The notes: generated by a model not told the origin, from the letters alone. A stretch of 64,000 nucleotides of DNA from Alphaproteobacteria bacterium (GCA_030424865.1 JAUHVR010000009.1:123082-187081); one strand, 5' to 3'; positions 35,636 to 45,319 are shown, counted from the first letter of the stretch. Numbers and translations: made by a program.

Positions 35636-35683
35636 AAAAGCTGGCGTTTCTCTGTCACATCAATGCTTTCAGGTTTCCTGAAA
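35629..35683. promoter_or_regulatory. Two inverted repeats in the 422-bp cobT-aminopeptidase gap
   Basis: GTGACA-N18-TGTCAC (35629-35658) and TTTCAGG-TTT-CCTGAAA (35667-35683) lie 9 bp apart. The second is a perfect 7-bp stem with a 3-bp spacer and looks like an operator or small hairpin. The rest of the gap (35684-35888) shows no clear gene; it leads into the AAGGAG of the aminopeptidase. Confidence 0.4.
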
Positions 35684-35888
35684 CGCACCCCGACGAAGTG
35701 GCGGTCTGATCCGATTGGCGGACATGTTCCCTCTGCGCCCGATGGGACAGAACGGTCCCCGCGAGGCGAGAGGAAGACCTGCGGCACGAGGACCAAACCA
35801 CCTCATCAACTGCGGAGGGATACGCGATCTCTCACCGCCCCTTGCATCGGGGAAGCGTCCGGGTAGTCTCGCCGCAAAAGGAGCATGC

Positions 35889-37673
35889 ATGTTTCAGAGT
35901 TTCGACGAATCCGCCTCGCCCGAACACGGCCCGGCGCGGCTGGCCGCCCTGCGTCAGGCAATGTCCGAAAACGGGTTGGATGGCTTTGTCGTCCCGCGCT
36001 CGGATGTGTACCAGGGCGAATATGTCGCCGCATGTGACGAACGCCTGGCCTGGTTGACCGGGTTCACCGGGTCCGCGGGCTTCTGCGTCGCGTTGCAGGA
36101 CACAGCGGGTGTCTTTGTCGACAGCCGCTACCGCGTCCAGGTCCGTGATCAAGTGGCAGAGGTGTTCAGCCCGGTCGACTGGCCCGAAACCTCTTTGGGC
36201 GCATGGGTGTCCGGCACCCTGCCCAAGGGCGCGACGCTTGGTTTCGACCCCTGGCTGCACACCCTGTCGCACCTGCGCGACATCGAGGCGACAACCCCCG
36301 GGATCACTCTGCAGCGCAGTGCCAATCTGGTGGACGCGATCTGGACCGACCGACCGGACCCGCCTGTGGGCCCTGTCTTTGCGCAACCCGTCGAACTGTC
36401 TGGCGAGCCGCACGAAACAAAGATCGCGCGCCTGGCAGAGCAAATGACCGAGGCCCGGGCCGCCGTGATCACGCTGCCGGATTCGATTGCCTGGCTGCTC
36501 AACATTCGAGGCAGTGACATTCCTCGCAACCCCGTGCCCCACGCGTTTGCCCTGCTGCTGGCCTCGGGGCGCGTTGCCCTGTTCATCGATCCGCGCAAGA
36601 TCACGGAACTCGGCGATCACCTGGGGCCAAAGGTTGATGTCCATGCCCCCGAGGCCTTTGCCCGGACGCTGCAAGACATCTCCGGCCCTGTTCAGGTCGA
36701 TCCGGCCTCGGTCCCCGTGGCCATTGTCGATCTTCTGAACGCCGCGGGGACCCGGATCATCGAGGCGCAGGACCCCTGCGTGTTGCCCAAGGCCTGCAAG
36801 AACGCGGCCGAGATCGAGGGCACCCGCAGCGCTCATATGCGTGATGGCGCGGCCATGGTGCGCTTCCTGGCTTGGCTGGACGCACAACCGCCCGGATCGC
36901 TGACCGAAATCGACGTGGTCAAAGCGCTGGAAGCTGAACGGCGGGCCACCAATGCCCTGCGCGACATCAGCTTTGACACCATCAGCGGGGCGGGACCCAA
37001 CGGCGCCATCGTGCATTACCGGGTGACAGAACAGACCAACCGGCGCGTCGAGGCCGGAGAGCTGCTGCTGGTCGACAGCGGCGGCCAATATGTTGACGGC
37101 ACCACCGACATCACCCGGACGGTTGCCATTGGCGAGGTCGGCTTTGACGAAAAACAGGCCTTCACCCGCGTGCTAAAGGGAATGATCGCCGTCAGCCGCG
37201 CCCGGTGGCCCAAGGGGCTGGCTGGTCGCGATCTGGATGCCCTGGCGCGCGTGGCCCTGTGGGAGGCAGGCCAGGACTATGGCCATGGCACCGGCCACGG
37301 CGTTGGCAGCTATCTGTGTGTGCACGAAGGCCCGCAACGGCTGGCCCGCACCGGGACACAGGAACTGCTGCCCGGCATGATCCTGTCAAACGAGCCCGGT
37401 TTCTATCGCGAAGGCGCCTTTGGCATTCGGATCGAGAACCTGATCCTGGTGCGACAGGCCGCGCCCTTGCCGCAGCAGACGGTTTCGGCCATGTTGGACT
37501 TCGAAACGCTCACCTATGTGCCGATCGACCGGCGCCTGATCCTGACCGAGCTGCTGACACAGGCGGAACGGGACTGGATCGACCACTATCACGACACCTG
37601 CGTGACCCGGCTTGCGCCCTTGCTCGAGGGCGCATCGTTGAGCTGGCTGGAGAAAGTGACGCAACCGCTTTGA
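35889..37673 (+). CDS. Xaa-Pro aminopeptidase, M24B family
   Basis: 594 residues, longer than short PepQ/PepP types and matching the three-domain aminopeptidase P of eukaryotes and alphaproteobacteria. Two N-terminal creatinase-like domains are followed by the C-terminal pita-bread catalytic domain with metal ligands in LLVDSGGQYVDGTTDITR, HGTGHGVGSYLCVHEGP and NEPGFYREGAFGIRIEN. It removes N-terminal residues that precede proline. The start at 35889 follows AAGGAG with 5-nt spacing; upstream codons are non-coding in character. Confidence 0.92.
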   Translation: MFQSFDESASPEHGPARLAALRQAMSENGLDGFVVPRSDVYQGEYVAACDERLAWLTGFTGSAGFCVALQDTAGVFVDSRYRVQVRDQVAEVFSPVDWPETSLGAWVSGTLPKGATLGFDPWLHTLSHLRDIEATTPGITLQRSANLVDAIWTDRPDPPVGPVFAQPVELSGEPHETKIARLAEQMTEARAAVITLPDSIAWLLNIRGSDIPRNPVPHAFALLLASGRVALFIDPRKITELGDHLGPKVDVHAPEAFARTLQDISGPVQVDPASVPVAIVDLLNAAGTRIIEAQDPCVLPKACKNAAEIEGTRSAHMRDGAAMVRFLAWLDAQPPGSLTEIDVVKALEAERRATNALRDISFDTISGAGPNGAIVHYRVTEQTNRRVEAGELLLVDSGGQYVDGTTDITRTVAIGEVGFDEKQAFTRVLKGMIAVSRARWPKGLAGRDLDALARVALWEAGQDYGHGTGHGVGSYLCVHEGPQRLARTGTQELLPGMILSNEPGFYREGAFGIRIENLILVRQAAPLPQQTVSAMLDFETLTYVPIDRRLILTELLTQAERDWIDHYHDTCVTRLAPLLEGASLSWLEKVTQPL

Positions 37674-37728
37674 CATCTGCCTGTTACAGTCAGGCAGTCA
37701 AACGGGACGGAATACGAGGAGAAGAGAC

Positions 37729-38073
37729 ATGACAAAGTACATCACCGTTCGCCCCGCGGCAGGCACCTGGGTTGTCCGCGCTGGCGGCGCAGTTCTTGGC
37801 GAAAGCAAATCGGCGCTTGAGCTGTCCGAGGGCGACTACCCCGCTGTCATCTACTTCCCTCCGTCCGACCTGGCGATGGCCTTTCTGGAAAAGACCGACC
37901 ACAGCACCCATTGCCCGCACAAGGGGGATGCCAGCTATTATTCCATCGTGACCAAGTCCAAGACGCTGAAGAACGCAGCCTGGACCTATGAAACCCCGTC
38001 GGACGATGTGCAGGATATTAAGGACCACATCGCCTTTTATCCCAGCGAGGATCTGGCGGTCGAACAGCTTTGA
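37729..38073 (+). CDS. DUF427 domain protein
   Basis: 114 residues, full-length DUF427 unit. It has TWVVRAGGAVLGES, then YPAVIYFPPSDL and THCPHKGDASYYSI. The family is a small beta fold of unknown function, possibly nucleotide-binding. It lies 55 bp after the aminopeptidase, with GAGGAG upstream. Confidence 0.9.
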   Translation: MTKYITVRPAAGTWVVRAGGAVLGESKSALELSEGDYPAVIYFPPSDLAMAFLEKTDHSTHCPHKGDASYYSIVTKSKTLKNAAWTYETPSDDVQDIKDHIAFYPSEDLAVEQL

Positions 38074-38097
38074 AAGCAAGTTTCGAACGTGATGCGG

Positions 38098-38123
38098 TCG
38101 GCACGGGTCAAGTCCCGTGCCGA
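38098..38123. terminator. Hairpin after DUF427
   Basis: TCGGCACGGG / CCCGTGCCGA, a perfect 10-bp stem with a 6-nt loop and an A-rich tail on the plus side. It stands downstream of both DUF427 (plus) and the minus-strand coding remnant. Confidence 0.6.
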
Positions 38124-38160
38124 ACAAAAGGGTGGCGGGCCTTGCGCTGCGCCGCCGCCC

Positions 38161-38337
38161 CTACAATGCGACCTTGAACCGATCGGTGTAACTGGCGGCA
38201 CTCCCTCCACTTGGCGCCAGACGACAGCCGGTCTCGCGGTCCGAGACCTCGGTGATGCTGTCCGCCCAAACGGAGCGTGTGCCCAAAATTTCGGCGTTCA
38301 ACGCCAGCAGAAAAATCCTATGCGTCCAATGCCTCCT
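38161..38337 (-). pseudogene. Minus-strand coding remnant, C-terminus of an unknown gene
   Basis: In the 406-bp gap between DUF427 and the hydrolase, the minus strand encodes a plausible C-terminus: LNAEILGTRSVWADSITEVS, then DRETGC and ASYTDRFKVAL followed by a stop. Just upstream, in a shifted frame, is PESLTFGRVAIRFPLRWARL, ending in a stop at 38318. There is no usable start with a ribosome site. The two parts look like one decayed gene with a frameshift. No parent gene was recognised. Confidence 0.4.
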
Positions 38338-38479
38338 GCTTCAAGCGGGCCCATCGCAACGGAAATCTGATCGCAACCCGCCCAAAGGTCAGGGATTCAG
38401 GACTACCCGTCCCGCCGCCAGCGTGGTTTGATGCCCGTGACCGCCCAGACGGGCGATGCACAGAATGGGACCCAAGGTG

Positions 38480-40198
38480 ATGCTGCGACGCCTGACCACT
38501 GCAATTCTGCTGAGCGCCATGTCCCTGGCGTCTCCGATTGCTGCGCAACCCGCCCCCGATCTCTTTGTTCTTGACCGTCTGGCCCAAAGCGACCCCGCCG
38601 GCGCCCTGTTGATGCTGAACGCCCTGCTTGAGGATGCGCAGAACGACCAACTTGGCCCGCGCGACCTGCAGGACCTGCACCGCATGCGCGCCGATCTGTT
38701 GTGGCGCGCCGGAGAACGGCTGGCCGCCGCGCGCCAGCTGGAAACGCTGGCGCTTCTTACCGAAGCGCACCGCGATATTTTGCTGACCGACCCCGCCCCG
38801 ATCTGGCGCGAGACCTCGCAAGCCTATGAAATCGCCGGGGATCTGGACGGCGCGCAGCGCGCCGCGCAGGCGCTTTTGCGCGAACAGACAGCCGTTGCGC
38901 GGCCTGATGACGTGCTGACCCGCACGCTGCAAAGGCTGCGTCATCTGGCCCAGGAATCCGGGGACAGATCCGAGGTTGATCGCCTGACCACGCGCATCGC
39001 CCAGCTGGACGGAACCGCCCCCAAACAACCCACGCGCGGAACACCCCGCGCCCATGCCGAGGTCGATTTGTTCTATGCCACCGACCGCGCCCGCTCGGGC
39101 CGTTCGGACCCGGCGACGTTTTACAGCGGCGCACGCGGAGGCGGCCTGGAACTGGGTGTCGTCACCGTCACCATCCCCGAGGGCCACCGCCCTGGCGTGA
39201 TGGAACAACCCAGCCTCTGGCGGCTTGAGTTCAGCGACAATCCGGCCCGCCACATGGTGCTGAACAAGATCGACCCGATGGGCCCCGGCGCGTATTTCAA
39301 CCGCATGACGACAACGCTGGACCAAACACCCCGGCGCGAGGTCTTTGTCTACGTGCACGGCTTCAACATCACGTTCGAACAGGGTGCCCGCAGGGCCGCG
39401 CAGCTGGCCTATGACATCGATTTCGACGGTGTGCCGATTCTGTATTCCTGGCCATCGCGCGGCTCTGTCATGGGCTATGTCGCCGACAGCGCCGCCGTAC
39501 GTCTCAGCGCCCGCCGCCTGACCCGGTTCCTGACCGATCTACGCGCCCGCACCGGGGCCGAGACCGTGCATCTGATCGCCCACAGCATGGGCGCGCAGGC
39601 CCTGGCCGAGGCGATGGAGCTGATCGCCTTTCAGCAACAAGAACGGCAACCGCCGATCTTTGGCCAGGTGCTGTTTGCCGCGCCCGACATCGATGCGGGC
39701 CTGTTCAGCGCCATGCTGCCGGTCATTCGGCCGCTGGCCAAGCGCGTGACACTTTACGCCTCGGAAACGGACTGGGCGTTGCAGGCGTCGCGCAGATTGC
39801 ACGGCAGCGCCGCCCGCGCGGGCCTCGGGGGTCGCCAGACCATGGTGCATCCGGCAATGGACAGCGTCGACATGTCGGTGCTGGGCGAGGACATGCTGGC
39901 ACACAACTACTTTGCGGACGGCAGTTCCGCGCTTGCCGACATCATGACGCTGTTCTGGCGCAACCTCGATCCGCCGCGCCGCTGCGGCATGAGCCGGGCC
40001 GAGGCCACCGATCGCATCTATTGGGAATACCGGGGCACAAACTGCGCCGACGCTCATCTGGTCAGCGTTCTGTCGATGCTGCGCCGCACCGATATCCAGG
40101 ACCCGGCCGAGGCCCGTGCCGCCCTGGCACGCACGGTCTTTGACCCGGACTTGCAGGCCCGGCTCGAACCCGTCGTGATGGAGCTGATGGAACCCTGA
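38480..40198 (+). CDS. Secreted alpha/beta hydrolase, DUF900 family
   Basis: About 572 residues. A signal peptide (LRRLTTAILLSAMSLASPIAA) is followed by a helical TPR-like region (residues about 30-180) and a C-terminal alpha/beta hydrolase domain of the DUF900 type: VFVYVHGFNITFEQ, then the nucleophile in LIAHSMGAQALAEA, and the FAAPDIDAGLF segment. It may be an envelope lipase or esterase. In-frame ATG codons also occur at 38456 and 38465; none has a strong ribosome site, so the exact start is open. It ends directly against the ClC gene on the other strand, with no gap. Confidence 0.85.
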   Translation: MLRRLTTAILLSAMSLASPIAAQPAPDLFVLDRLAQSDPAGALLMLNALLEDAQNDQLGPRDLQDLHRMRADLLWRAGERLAAARQLETLALLTEAHRDILLTDPAPIWRETSQAYEIAGDLDGAQRAAQALLREQTAVARPDDVLTRTLQRLRHLAQESGDRSEVDRLTTRIAQLDGTAPKQPTRGTPRAHAEVDLFYATDRARSGRSDPATFYSGARGGGLELGVVTVTIPEGHRPGVMEQPSLWRLEFSDNPARHMVLNKIDPMGPGAYFNRMTTTLDQTPRREVFVYVHGFNITFEQGARRAAQLAYDIDFDGVPILYSWPSRGSVMGYVADSAAVRLSARRLTRFLTDLRARTGAETVHLIAHSMGAQALAEAMELIAFQQQERQPPIFGQVLFAAPDIDAGLFSAMLPVIRPLAKRVTLYASETDWALQASRRLHGSAARAGLGGRQTMVHPAMDSVDMSVLGEDMLAHNYFADGSSALADIMTLFWRNLDPPRRCGMSRAEATDRIYWEYRGTNCADAHLVSVLSMLRRTDIQDPAEARAALARTVFDPDLQARLEPVVMELMEP

Positions 40199-41893
40199 TC
40201 AGCTGTGCTCTTCTGCGGCGGTTGCCGCAAGCGCACGGTTGTAGGCCTTGAGCGCATCCACATGGTACAGCACGCCTTGCAGCGTGGGCGTCCCTTCGTC
40301 GTCAACGGTAACCACCGGCAGATAGGTCGCGCCTGAACGGTCAAACAGCGGCAGCGCCACCTCAAGCGTGGCAGACTGGCGGACCCAGATGCCCTGCTCG
40401 ATCATGCTCAGCACCTTTTCCTCGCTGGCCGGACCCGGGTCGGTCGGTTTGCGCATGACCCCCTGCACCCGGAACATCGCCAGCAGATAGGCCTGCGGTC
40501 CCGCTGCCAGATGCACGTTGCGCCGTTCGAGCTGGGTCAAGAAGAACGACCGGTCCACCAGGCGCGAGGCCACGGCCGTCGACATCGAAACCGAGACCAT
40601 GACCGCAAGTCCTGTCTGCCAGTCGCCCGTCAGCTCAAAGACAATCAGCGTGGTCGAGATCGGCGCACCCAGCACCGCCGCTGCCACGGCCCCCATGCCC
40701 GCCAGGGCATAAAGCGTCTCTGACCCCGAAATCTCGGGCGCGATCCCCGTGGCGATGTACCCAAAGGCCAACCCCGTCAACGCGCCGACCATGAGCGAAG
40801 GCGAGAACATTCCGCCACCCATGCGCCCGCCCATCGTCACCGCGACGGCAATGACCTTGAAGATCGCAAAGACCACCGCGTTCCACAGCAGCAGATCCGC
40901 CGTCAGCGCGCGTTCCAGCGTCTCGTATCCCACACCGATGATATGCGGGAATTGCAGCGCCATCAGACCGAGGATCATCCCCGCCAGCGCCGGGCGCAGC
41001 CAATGCGGCAGACCCAGCTGGTTCTGGATGCGCGTCTCAAGGTCATCGGCGAAGAAAATGGCCCGCATCATGATCACCGCGATCAGCCCGCTGGTCAGTC
41101 CCAACAGCAGAAAGGCCGGCAGTTCCAGGTAGAACTCAAGCACACCTTCCTCGACCAGCCTGAACTCGGTCACGTCCCCGAAGGCCAGGCGGTTGATCAC
41201 CGTCCCGGCGGCCGAGGCGATCACGATCGGCGCAAAGGCGTGCAGGGCAAAGTGGCGCAGCACCACCTCCAGCGCAAAGAGCGCGCCCGCGATGGGCGCG
41301 TTGAAGCTGGCCGAGACTGCCGCCGCCACGGCGCAGCCCAGCAGGTCGCGGCCCGTGATGCCATCGGCACGGATCGTGTTGCTGACCCAGCTCGAAATCA
41401 GTGCAGCGATATGCACCACCGGCCCCTCTCGGCCGGTCGAGCCCCCGGTCGACAGCGTCACCATCGAACACAGGGCCGAGGCGATACCCGCTTTCTTCTC
41501 GACCCGCCCATCGTTCAGCGCCGCACCTTCGATCACGTCGGCCACGGACCGCACGCGTCCGTCCGGCGTGCCATAGTGCAGCAAAAGTCCGACAGTGATG
41601 CCGCCCAGCATCGGGATCAGAACCACCAGGTACCAGGGCAGCACCTCGATGAAGCTGGCCAGCGTGTTCACATCGGGCGTGCCGTAGACCAGCGCCTGAA
41701 TGCCCTCGATCGCATAGCGGAACAGGATGGCAGCAAACCCCGCGGCGATCCCGATGGCCAGGGCGATGAACCAGAATTGTACCTGTCCCGGCCCTTCGTG
41801 ACGCAACAGATCCCACCCGCGGGCACACATCGCTGCTGTGTCGCCCAATTGTCGTTTCAGGGCGTTCTGCGGCGCGCGGGGCCTTTGGGCCAT
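40199..41893 (-). CDS. ClC-family chloride channel with a CBS domain
   Basis: 564 residues. The membrane core has GGSTGREGPVV with the gating Glu (about residue 156), PIAGALFALEVV, and GGGMFSPSLMVGAL; a C-terminal CBS region (about 465-560, ending ALKAYNRALAATA) follows. The residue after the ALE of the family's internal proton-pathway position is Val, where CLC-ec1-type H+/Cl- antiporters have a second Glu. The start at 41893 begins MAQRPRAPQN; the longer frame is antisense of the divergent gene's leader. Confidence 0.9.
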   Translation of the reverse strand: MAQRPRAPQNALKRQLGDTAAMCARGWDLLRHEGPGQVQFWFIALAIGIAAGFAAILFRYAIEGIQALVYGTPDVNTLASFIEVLPWYLVVLIPMLGGITVGLLLHYGTPDGRVRSVADVIEGAALNDGRVEKKAGIASALCSMVTLSTGGSTGREGPVVHIAALISSWVSNTIRADGITGRDLLGCAVAAAVSASFNAPIAGALFALEVVLRHFALHAFAPIVIASAAGTVINRLAFGDVTEFRLVEEGVLEFYLELPAFLLLGLTSGLIAVIMMRAIFFADDLETRIQNQLGLPHWLRPALAGMILGLMALQFPHIIGVGYETLERALTADLLLWNAVVFAIFKVIAVAVTMGGRMGGGMFSPSLMVGALTGLAFGYIATGIAPEISGSETLYALAGMGAVAAAVLGAPISTTLIVFELTGDWQTGLAVMVSVSMSTAVASRLVDRSFFLTQLERRNVHLAAGPQAYLLAMFRVQGVMRKPTDPGPASEEKVLSMIEQGIWVRQSATLEVALPLFDRSGATYLPVVTVDDEGTPTLQGVLYHVDALKAYNRALAATAAEEHS

Positions 41894-41972
41894 TCCGTCA
41901 GATCCTTTCCGGTCTTTTCCCAGCACGAAACCGGGACTAGGATCGCGCCAAATCGGGGAGCAACGGACAAAC

Positions 41973-43346
41973 ATGAGCATTGCCACAGCGTTGGACGCGT
42001 TATCTCTTTTCCTAGGACAACGCCTGAGCCGGTCCAAGCACGATCTTGATCAACATGGCGCATCCGAGGCACATTATCGGGCCGCACCGCCTGATGCGGT
42101 GGCATATCCAACCACCACGGAAGAAGTGGCGCAGATTGTCCGGACCTGCGCCGAACATGACTGCCCGGTGATCGGCTACGGCGCGGGCACATCGCTCGAA
42201 GGGCATACAGCCGCCATCCGTGGCGGCGTCACCGTGGATTTTGCGCAGATGAACAAGGTGCTCGAGGTGCGCCCCGAGGACATGACGGTCACTGTCCAGC
42301 CTGGCATCACCCGCATGACCCTGAACGAAGAGTTGCGCGCCACGGGCTTGTTCTTTCCGGTCGATCCCGGAGCGGATGCCTCGATCGGCGGCATGGCTGC
42401 AACGCGGGCCAGTGGGACGACAACGGTACGATACGGCACGATGCGCGACAATGTGCTGGGGCTCGAAGCGGTGCTGGCCGATGGCCGCGTGATCCGCACC
42501 GGCGGTCAGGCGCGCAAAAGCAGCGCAGGCTATGACCTGACCGGGCTGATGGTGGGATCAGAGGGCACACTGGGCCTGATCACCGAACTGACCCTCCGCC
42601 TGCATGGCCAGCCCGAGGCGGTGTCTTCGGGCGTCTGCGCCTTTGACAGCTTCGAAGGCGCGGTCCAGGCGGTGATCGAGACCATCCAGTCGGGCATCCC
42701 CATGGCCCGGATCGAATTTGTCGATGCCGATACGGCGCGGGCTTTCAACCTCTATGCCAAAATGGATCTGCCCGAAACGCCTCATTTGATGATCGAGTTT
42801 CACGGCAGCGACGCCGCCGTGGCCGAGCAATCCGAACGCTTTGGCGAGATCGCCGAGGCCAACGGCGGTCAGGGCTTTCGCTGGTCGACCAAGGAAGAGG
42901 AACGCCGCGCGCTCTGGTCGCTGCGCCACAATGCCTATTACGCGATCATCGGGTTGGAAAAGGGCGCGCGCGGCCTGGTGACCGACATCTGTGTGCCGAT
43001 CTCGCGGCTGGCCGAAGCGGTCGAGGAAACCCGCGCCGACATCGCAGCCTCATCGATCCAGGGGCCCATCCTTGGGCATGTCGGCGACGGCAATTTCCAC
43101 GCCATCCTGCTGGTGCACCCAGACCGGCCCGGAGATCTGGACGAGGCCAAGCGCCTGTCGCACCAGATGGTCGAACGGTCCCTGCGGCTGGGCGGGACCT
43201 GCACCGGGGAACATGGCATCGGCATCGGAAAGCTGGACTACATGACCGCGGAACACGGGCCCGGGTGGGACGTCATGGGCGAACTCAAGCGCGCGTTGGA
43301 TCCCAAGGGCATCCTGAACCCGGGCAAGGTGATCCGCCAGAACTAG
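41973..43346 (+). CDS. FAD-linked D-lactate dehydrogenase / glycolate oxidase (GlcD-like)
   Basis: 457 residues, VAO/PCMH-type flavoprotein. The FAD-binding part has VIGYGAGTSLEGH, GADASIGGMAATRASGT and MVGSEGTLGLITELTLRL. The C-terminal cap ends in GHVGDGNFHAI and TCTGEHGIGIGK, whose His residues bind the metal and substrate in the family. It oxidises D-2-hydroxyacids and passes electrons to cytochrome c or quinone. It is divergent from the ClC gene. The start at 41973 fits the family N-terminus. Lactate versus glycolate cannot be resolved by sequence alone. Confidence 0.92.
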   Translation: MSIATALDALSLFLGQRLSRSKHDLDQHGASEAHYRAAPPDAVAYPTTTEEVAQIVRTCAEHDCPVIGYGAGTSLEGHTAAIRGGVTVDFAQMNKVLEVRPEDMTVTVQPGITRMTLNEELRATGLFFPVDPGADASIGGMAATRASGTTTVRYGTMRDNVLGLEAVLADGRVIRTGGQARKSSAGYDLTGLMVGSEGTLGLITELTLRLHGQPEAVSSGVCAFDSFEGAVQAVIETIQSGIPMARIEFVDADTARAFNLYAKMDLPETPHLMIEFHGSDAAVAEQSERFGEIAEANGGQGFRWSTKEEERRALWSLRHNAYYAIIGLEKGARGLVTDICVPISRLAEAVEETRADIAASSIQGPILGHVGDGNFHAILLVHPDRPGDLDEAKRLSHQMVERSLRLGGTCTGEHGIGIGKLDYMTAEHGPGWDVMGELKRALDPKGILNPGKVIRQN

Positions 43347-43360
43347 CGCGACATCCGTAG

Positions 43361-43378
43361 GGCGGGGTTTACCCCGCC
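43361..43378. repeat. Hairpin GGCGGGGTTTACCCCGCC (copy 2)
   Basis: An exact 18-bp copy of the core at 27421-27442, here between two convergent genes and overlapping the COQ10-like stop codon. It may serve as a bidirectional terminator and probably belongs to a genome-wide family of hairpin repeats. Confidence 0.85.
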
Positions 43379-43824
43379 GCCGGCCCGTGCAAGGCGCGCG
43401 CGCGATCTTCAAAGGCGCGCACGATCCGTTGCATTGCCTCGAAAAAGAACAGACCCGCAGCCTTTTGCAGGATCACGTTCTTGAACTCGAAATCCACGTC
43501 GAAACTCACCTGACACCCGCCTTCGGCGTCTTCGAAGACCCAGTTCGACACCAGGTGCTTGAAGGGCCCGTCCAGATATTCGGTCTCGATCCGGCGCGCC
43601 TCGGGCCACAGAACCACCCGGCTGCCGAACTTCTCGCGGAAGACCTTGAAGCTGACCACCAGGTCCGCCAGCATCACCTCGTGATCGCCCTTGTCCTCGC
43701 GCGAGCGGATGCGCGCGGCGGCCGTCCACGGCAGAAACTGCGGATAAGAGGCCACGTCGGCCACCAACTCGTACATCTGCTGCGCCGTGTACGGCAAAAC
43801 GCGGGTCTCGGAATGTGTCGGCAT
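43369..43824 (-). CDS. COQ10/RatA-type ubiquinone-binding START-domain protein
   Basis: 151 residues of the polyketide-cyclase/START fold. ETRVLPYTAQQMYELVADV, YPQFLPW and FDVDFEFKNVILQK are typical. Bacterial members are often called RatA, but alphaproteobacterial and mitochondrial COQ10 bind ubiquinone and help its use in respiration, which fits this genome better than a toxin role. Divergent from hpt by 70 bp. Confidence 0.9.
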   Translation of the reverse strand: MPTHSETRVLPYTAQQMYELVADVASYPQFLPWTAAARIRSREDKGDHEVMLADLVVSFKVFREKFGSRVVLWPEARRIETEYLDGPFKHLVSNWVFEDAEGGCQVSFDVDFEFKNVILQKAAGLFFFEAMQRIVRAFEDRARALHGPAAG

Positions 43825-43894
43825 CTGCGCCCATTTGCTCCATGACAGTGGCGCGTCATGTCGTATGTTGGCGCAAGGAAATCAAGGGTGAGCC

Positions 43895-44440
43895 ATGACA
43901 GAGCGTCCATATGTCATCGATGAAATGATCTCGGCCAAGGCCATTGCCGCCCGGATCGAGGAATTGTGCCGCAAGATCAAGAAAGATTACGAAGACACCG
44001 AAAAGCTGATTGTCGTCGGCCTGCTGCGTGGATCCTTCGTGTTCATTGCCGATCTGGTGCGTGAACTGGACTTGCCGGTCGAGGTCGACTTCATGGAGGT
44101 CAGCAGCTACGGCGACGCCATGGAAAGCTCGCGCGAGGTACGTATCCTCAAGGACCTGCGCGGACAGATCGAGGGGCGCGACGTGCTGGTGGTCGAAGAC
44201 ATCGTCGACACCGGTCACACCCTGAACCATGTCATGGCGCTGCTGCGGTCGCGCAACCCGCGCAGGCTGCGCTCGATTGCCCTGCTCGACAAGCCATCGC
44301 GCCGCGAGGTCGACTTCAAGTCCAGCTGGATCGGTTTCGAAATCCCCGACGAATTTGTCGTGGGCTACGGCATCGATTTTGCGCAGCGCAATCGCAACCT
44401 GCCCTTCATCGGATCGGTCCGCTTCACCGACGGCTCATAA
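43895..44440 (+). CDS. hpt: Hypoxanthine phosphoribosyltransferase
   Basis: 181 residues. It salvages hypoxanthine (and guanine) with PRPP to IMP/GMP. The PRPP loop [14 protein letters not shown], the [16 protein letters not shown] start, and the [15 protein letters not shown] base-binding block are all present. Its stop overlaps the convergent LysR gene by 6 bp. Confidence 0.96.
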   Translation: MTERPYVIDEMISAKAIAARIEELCRKIKKDYEDTEKLIVVGLLRGSFVFIADLVRELDLPVEVDFMEVSSYGDAMESSREVRILKDLRGQIEGRDVLVVEDIVDTGHTLNHVMALLRSRNPRRLRSIALLDKPSRREVDFKSSWIGFEIPDEFVVGYGIDFAQRNRNLPFIGSVRFTDGS

Positions 44441-45283
44441 GGCCGCCAACGCCGCCGTCACCTCGGCCGAGACCGCCTGCATCAAGGTCTGAATGCGGGG
44501 CACACCCTGCAGATCGCGATGGCAGGCGACCCAGACGGGGATGCTCATATCCGGCATTCCCGCCTCTTTGCGGATCAGGCGCGGGTCCGGGTCACCCAGG
44601 ACCCTCGGTAAAATCGCACAGCCCTGCCCTGCTGCCGCCATTTCGCGCAGGATCAGGAAACTGTCGGCCCGCGCCGCAATCCGGTCAGGGCTGATCACAT
44701 GGGTCATCCATTGCGCCACGACAGAGCCGCCCAGGGCACCCGAAAGCCCCAGCCAGGCCTCGCTGCAGCCCTCGCGTTTGTAGACGCCGAACGTCATGTC
44801 AAAAAGCACCTCGCCCACAAGGGGTTCGGGCAGAGTTGTGGTCGGGCGCAGGGTCACATCCGCCTCGAGCCTCGACAGATCCAGGCGATGGTTTGACGAC
44901 ACAAGCTCAACGCGTGCCGGGGCAATCTGATATTCAATTGCCGCAATACGTTGTGCCAAAAGCGAAAAACACAGCGAATCAACCGAGGTCAGGCGCATGA
45001 CCTCGGTTTCGTACTCGGGCTGGCCCTGAGCGATTCGCTCGACCAGATCAAAGGCATGGGCTGCCTGTTTGGCGACCTCGATCATCCGGACCATGTCAGG
45101 TCTCAACCGATACCCGGCGGGTCCCCGCTCGAAGATCTCGGCGCCATTTGCCTCTTCGAACCCCGCAATCCGGCGCAAAACCGTTGCATGGTTAACGCCC
45201 AGGGCGCGGGCAGCCGCGCTGACACTGCCCATTTCGGCCACTGCCAGAACGTAGCGCAGATCGTCCCAATTGCTGCTGTGCAA
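44435..45283 (-). CDS. LysR-family transcriptional regulator
   Basis: 282 residues. The N-terminal winged helix-turn-helix has [32 protein letters not shown], though the usual start is replaced by a TTG codon; upstream codons run into a stop, so TTG is needed. A substrate-binding domain follows (residues 90-280). It is divergent from the cytochrome c' gene, with 93 bp between them, and probably controls it; the effector is unknown. Confidence 0.88.
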   Translation of the reverse strand: MHSSNWDDLRYVLAVAEMGSVSAAARALGVNHATVLRRIAGFEEANGAEIFERGPAGYRLRPDMVRMIEVAKQAAHAFDLVERIAQGQPEYETEVMRLTSVDSLCFSLLAQRIAAIEYQIAPARVELVSSNHRLDLSRLEADVTLRPTTTLPEPLVGEVLFDMTFGVYKREGCSEAWLGLSGALGGSVVAQWMTHVISPDRIAARADSFLILREMAAAGQGCAILPRVLGDPDPRLIRKEAGMPDMSIPVWVACHRDLQGVPRIQTLMQAVSAEVTAALAAL

Positions 45284-45319
45284 GAATAGCTACCCTTTCT
45301 GCGGTTTTCGGCAATATAA

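Noticed and set aside
43369..43824. RatA toxin of a toxin-antitoxin system
   Set aside because: No RatB-like partner gene is adjacent, and the START-fold COQ10 role explains the protein better in this lineage.
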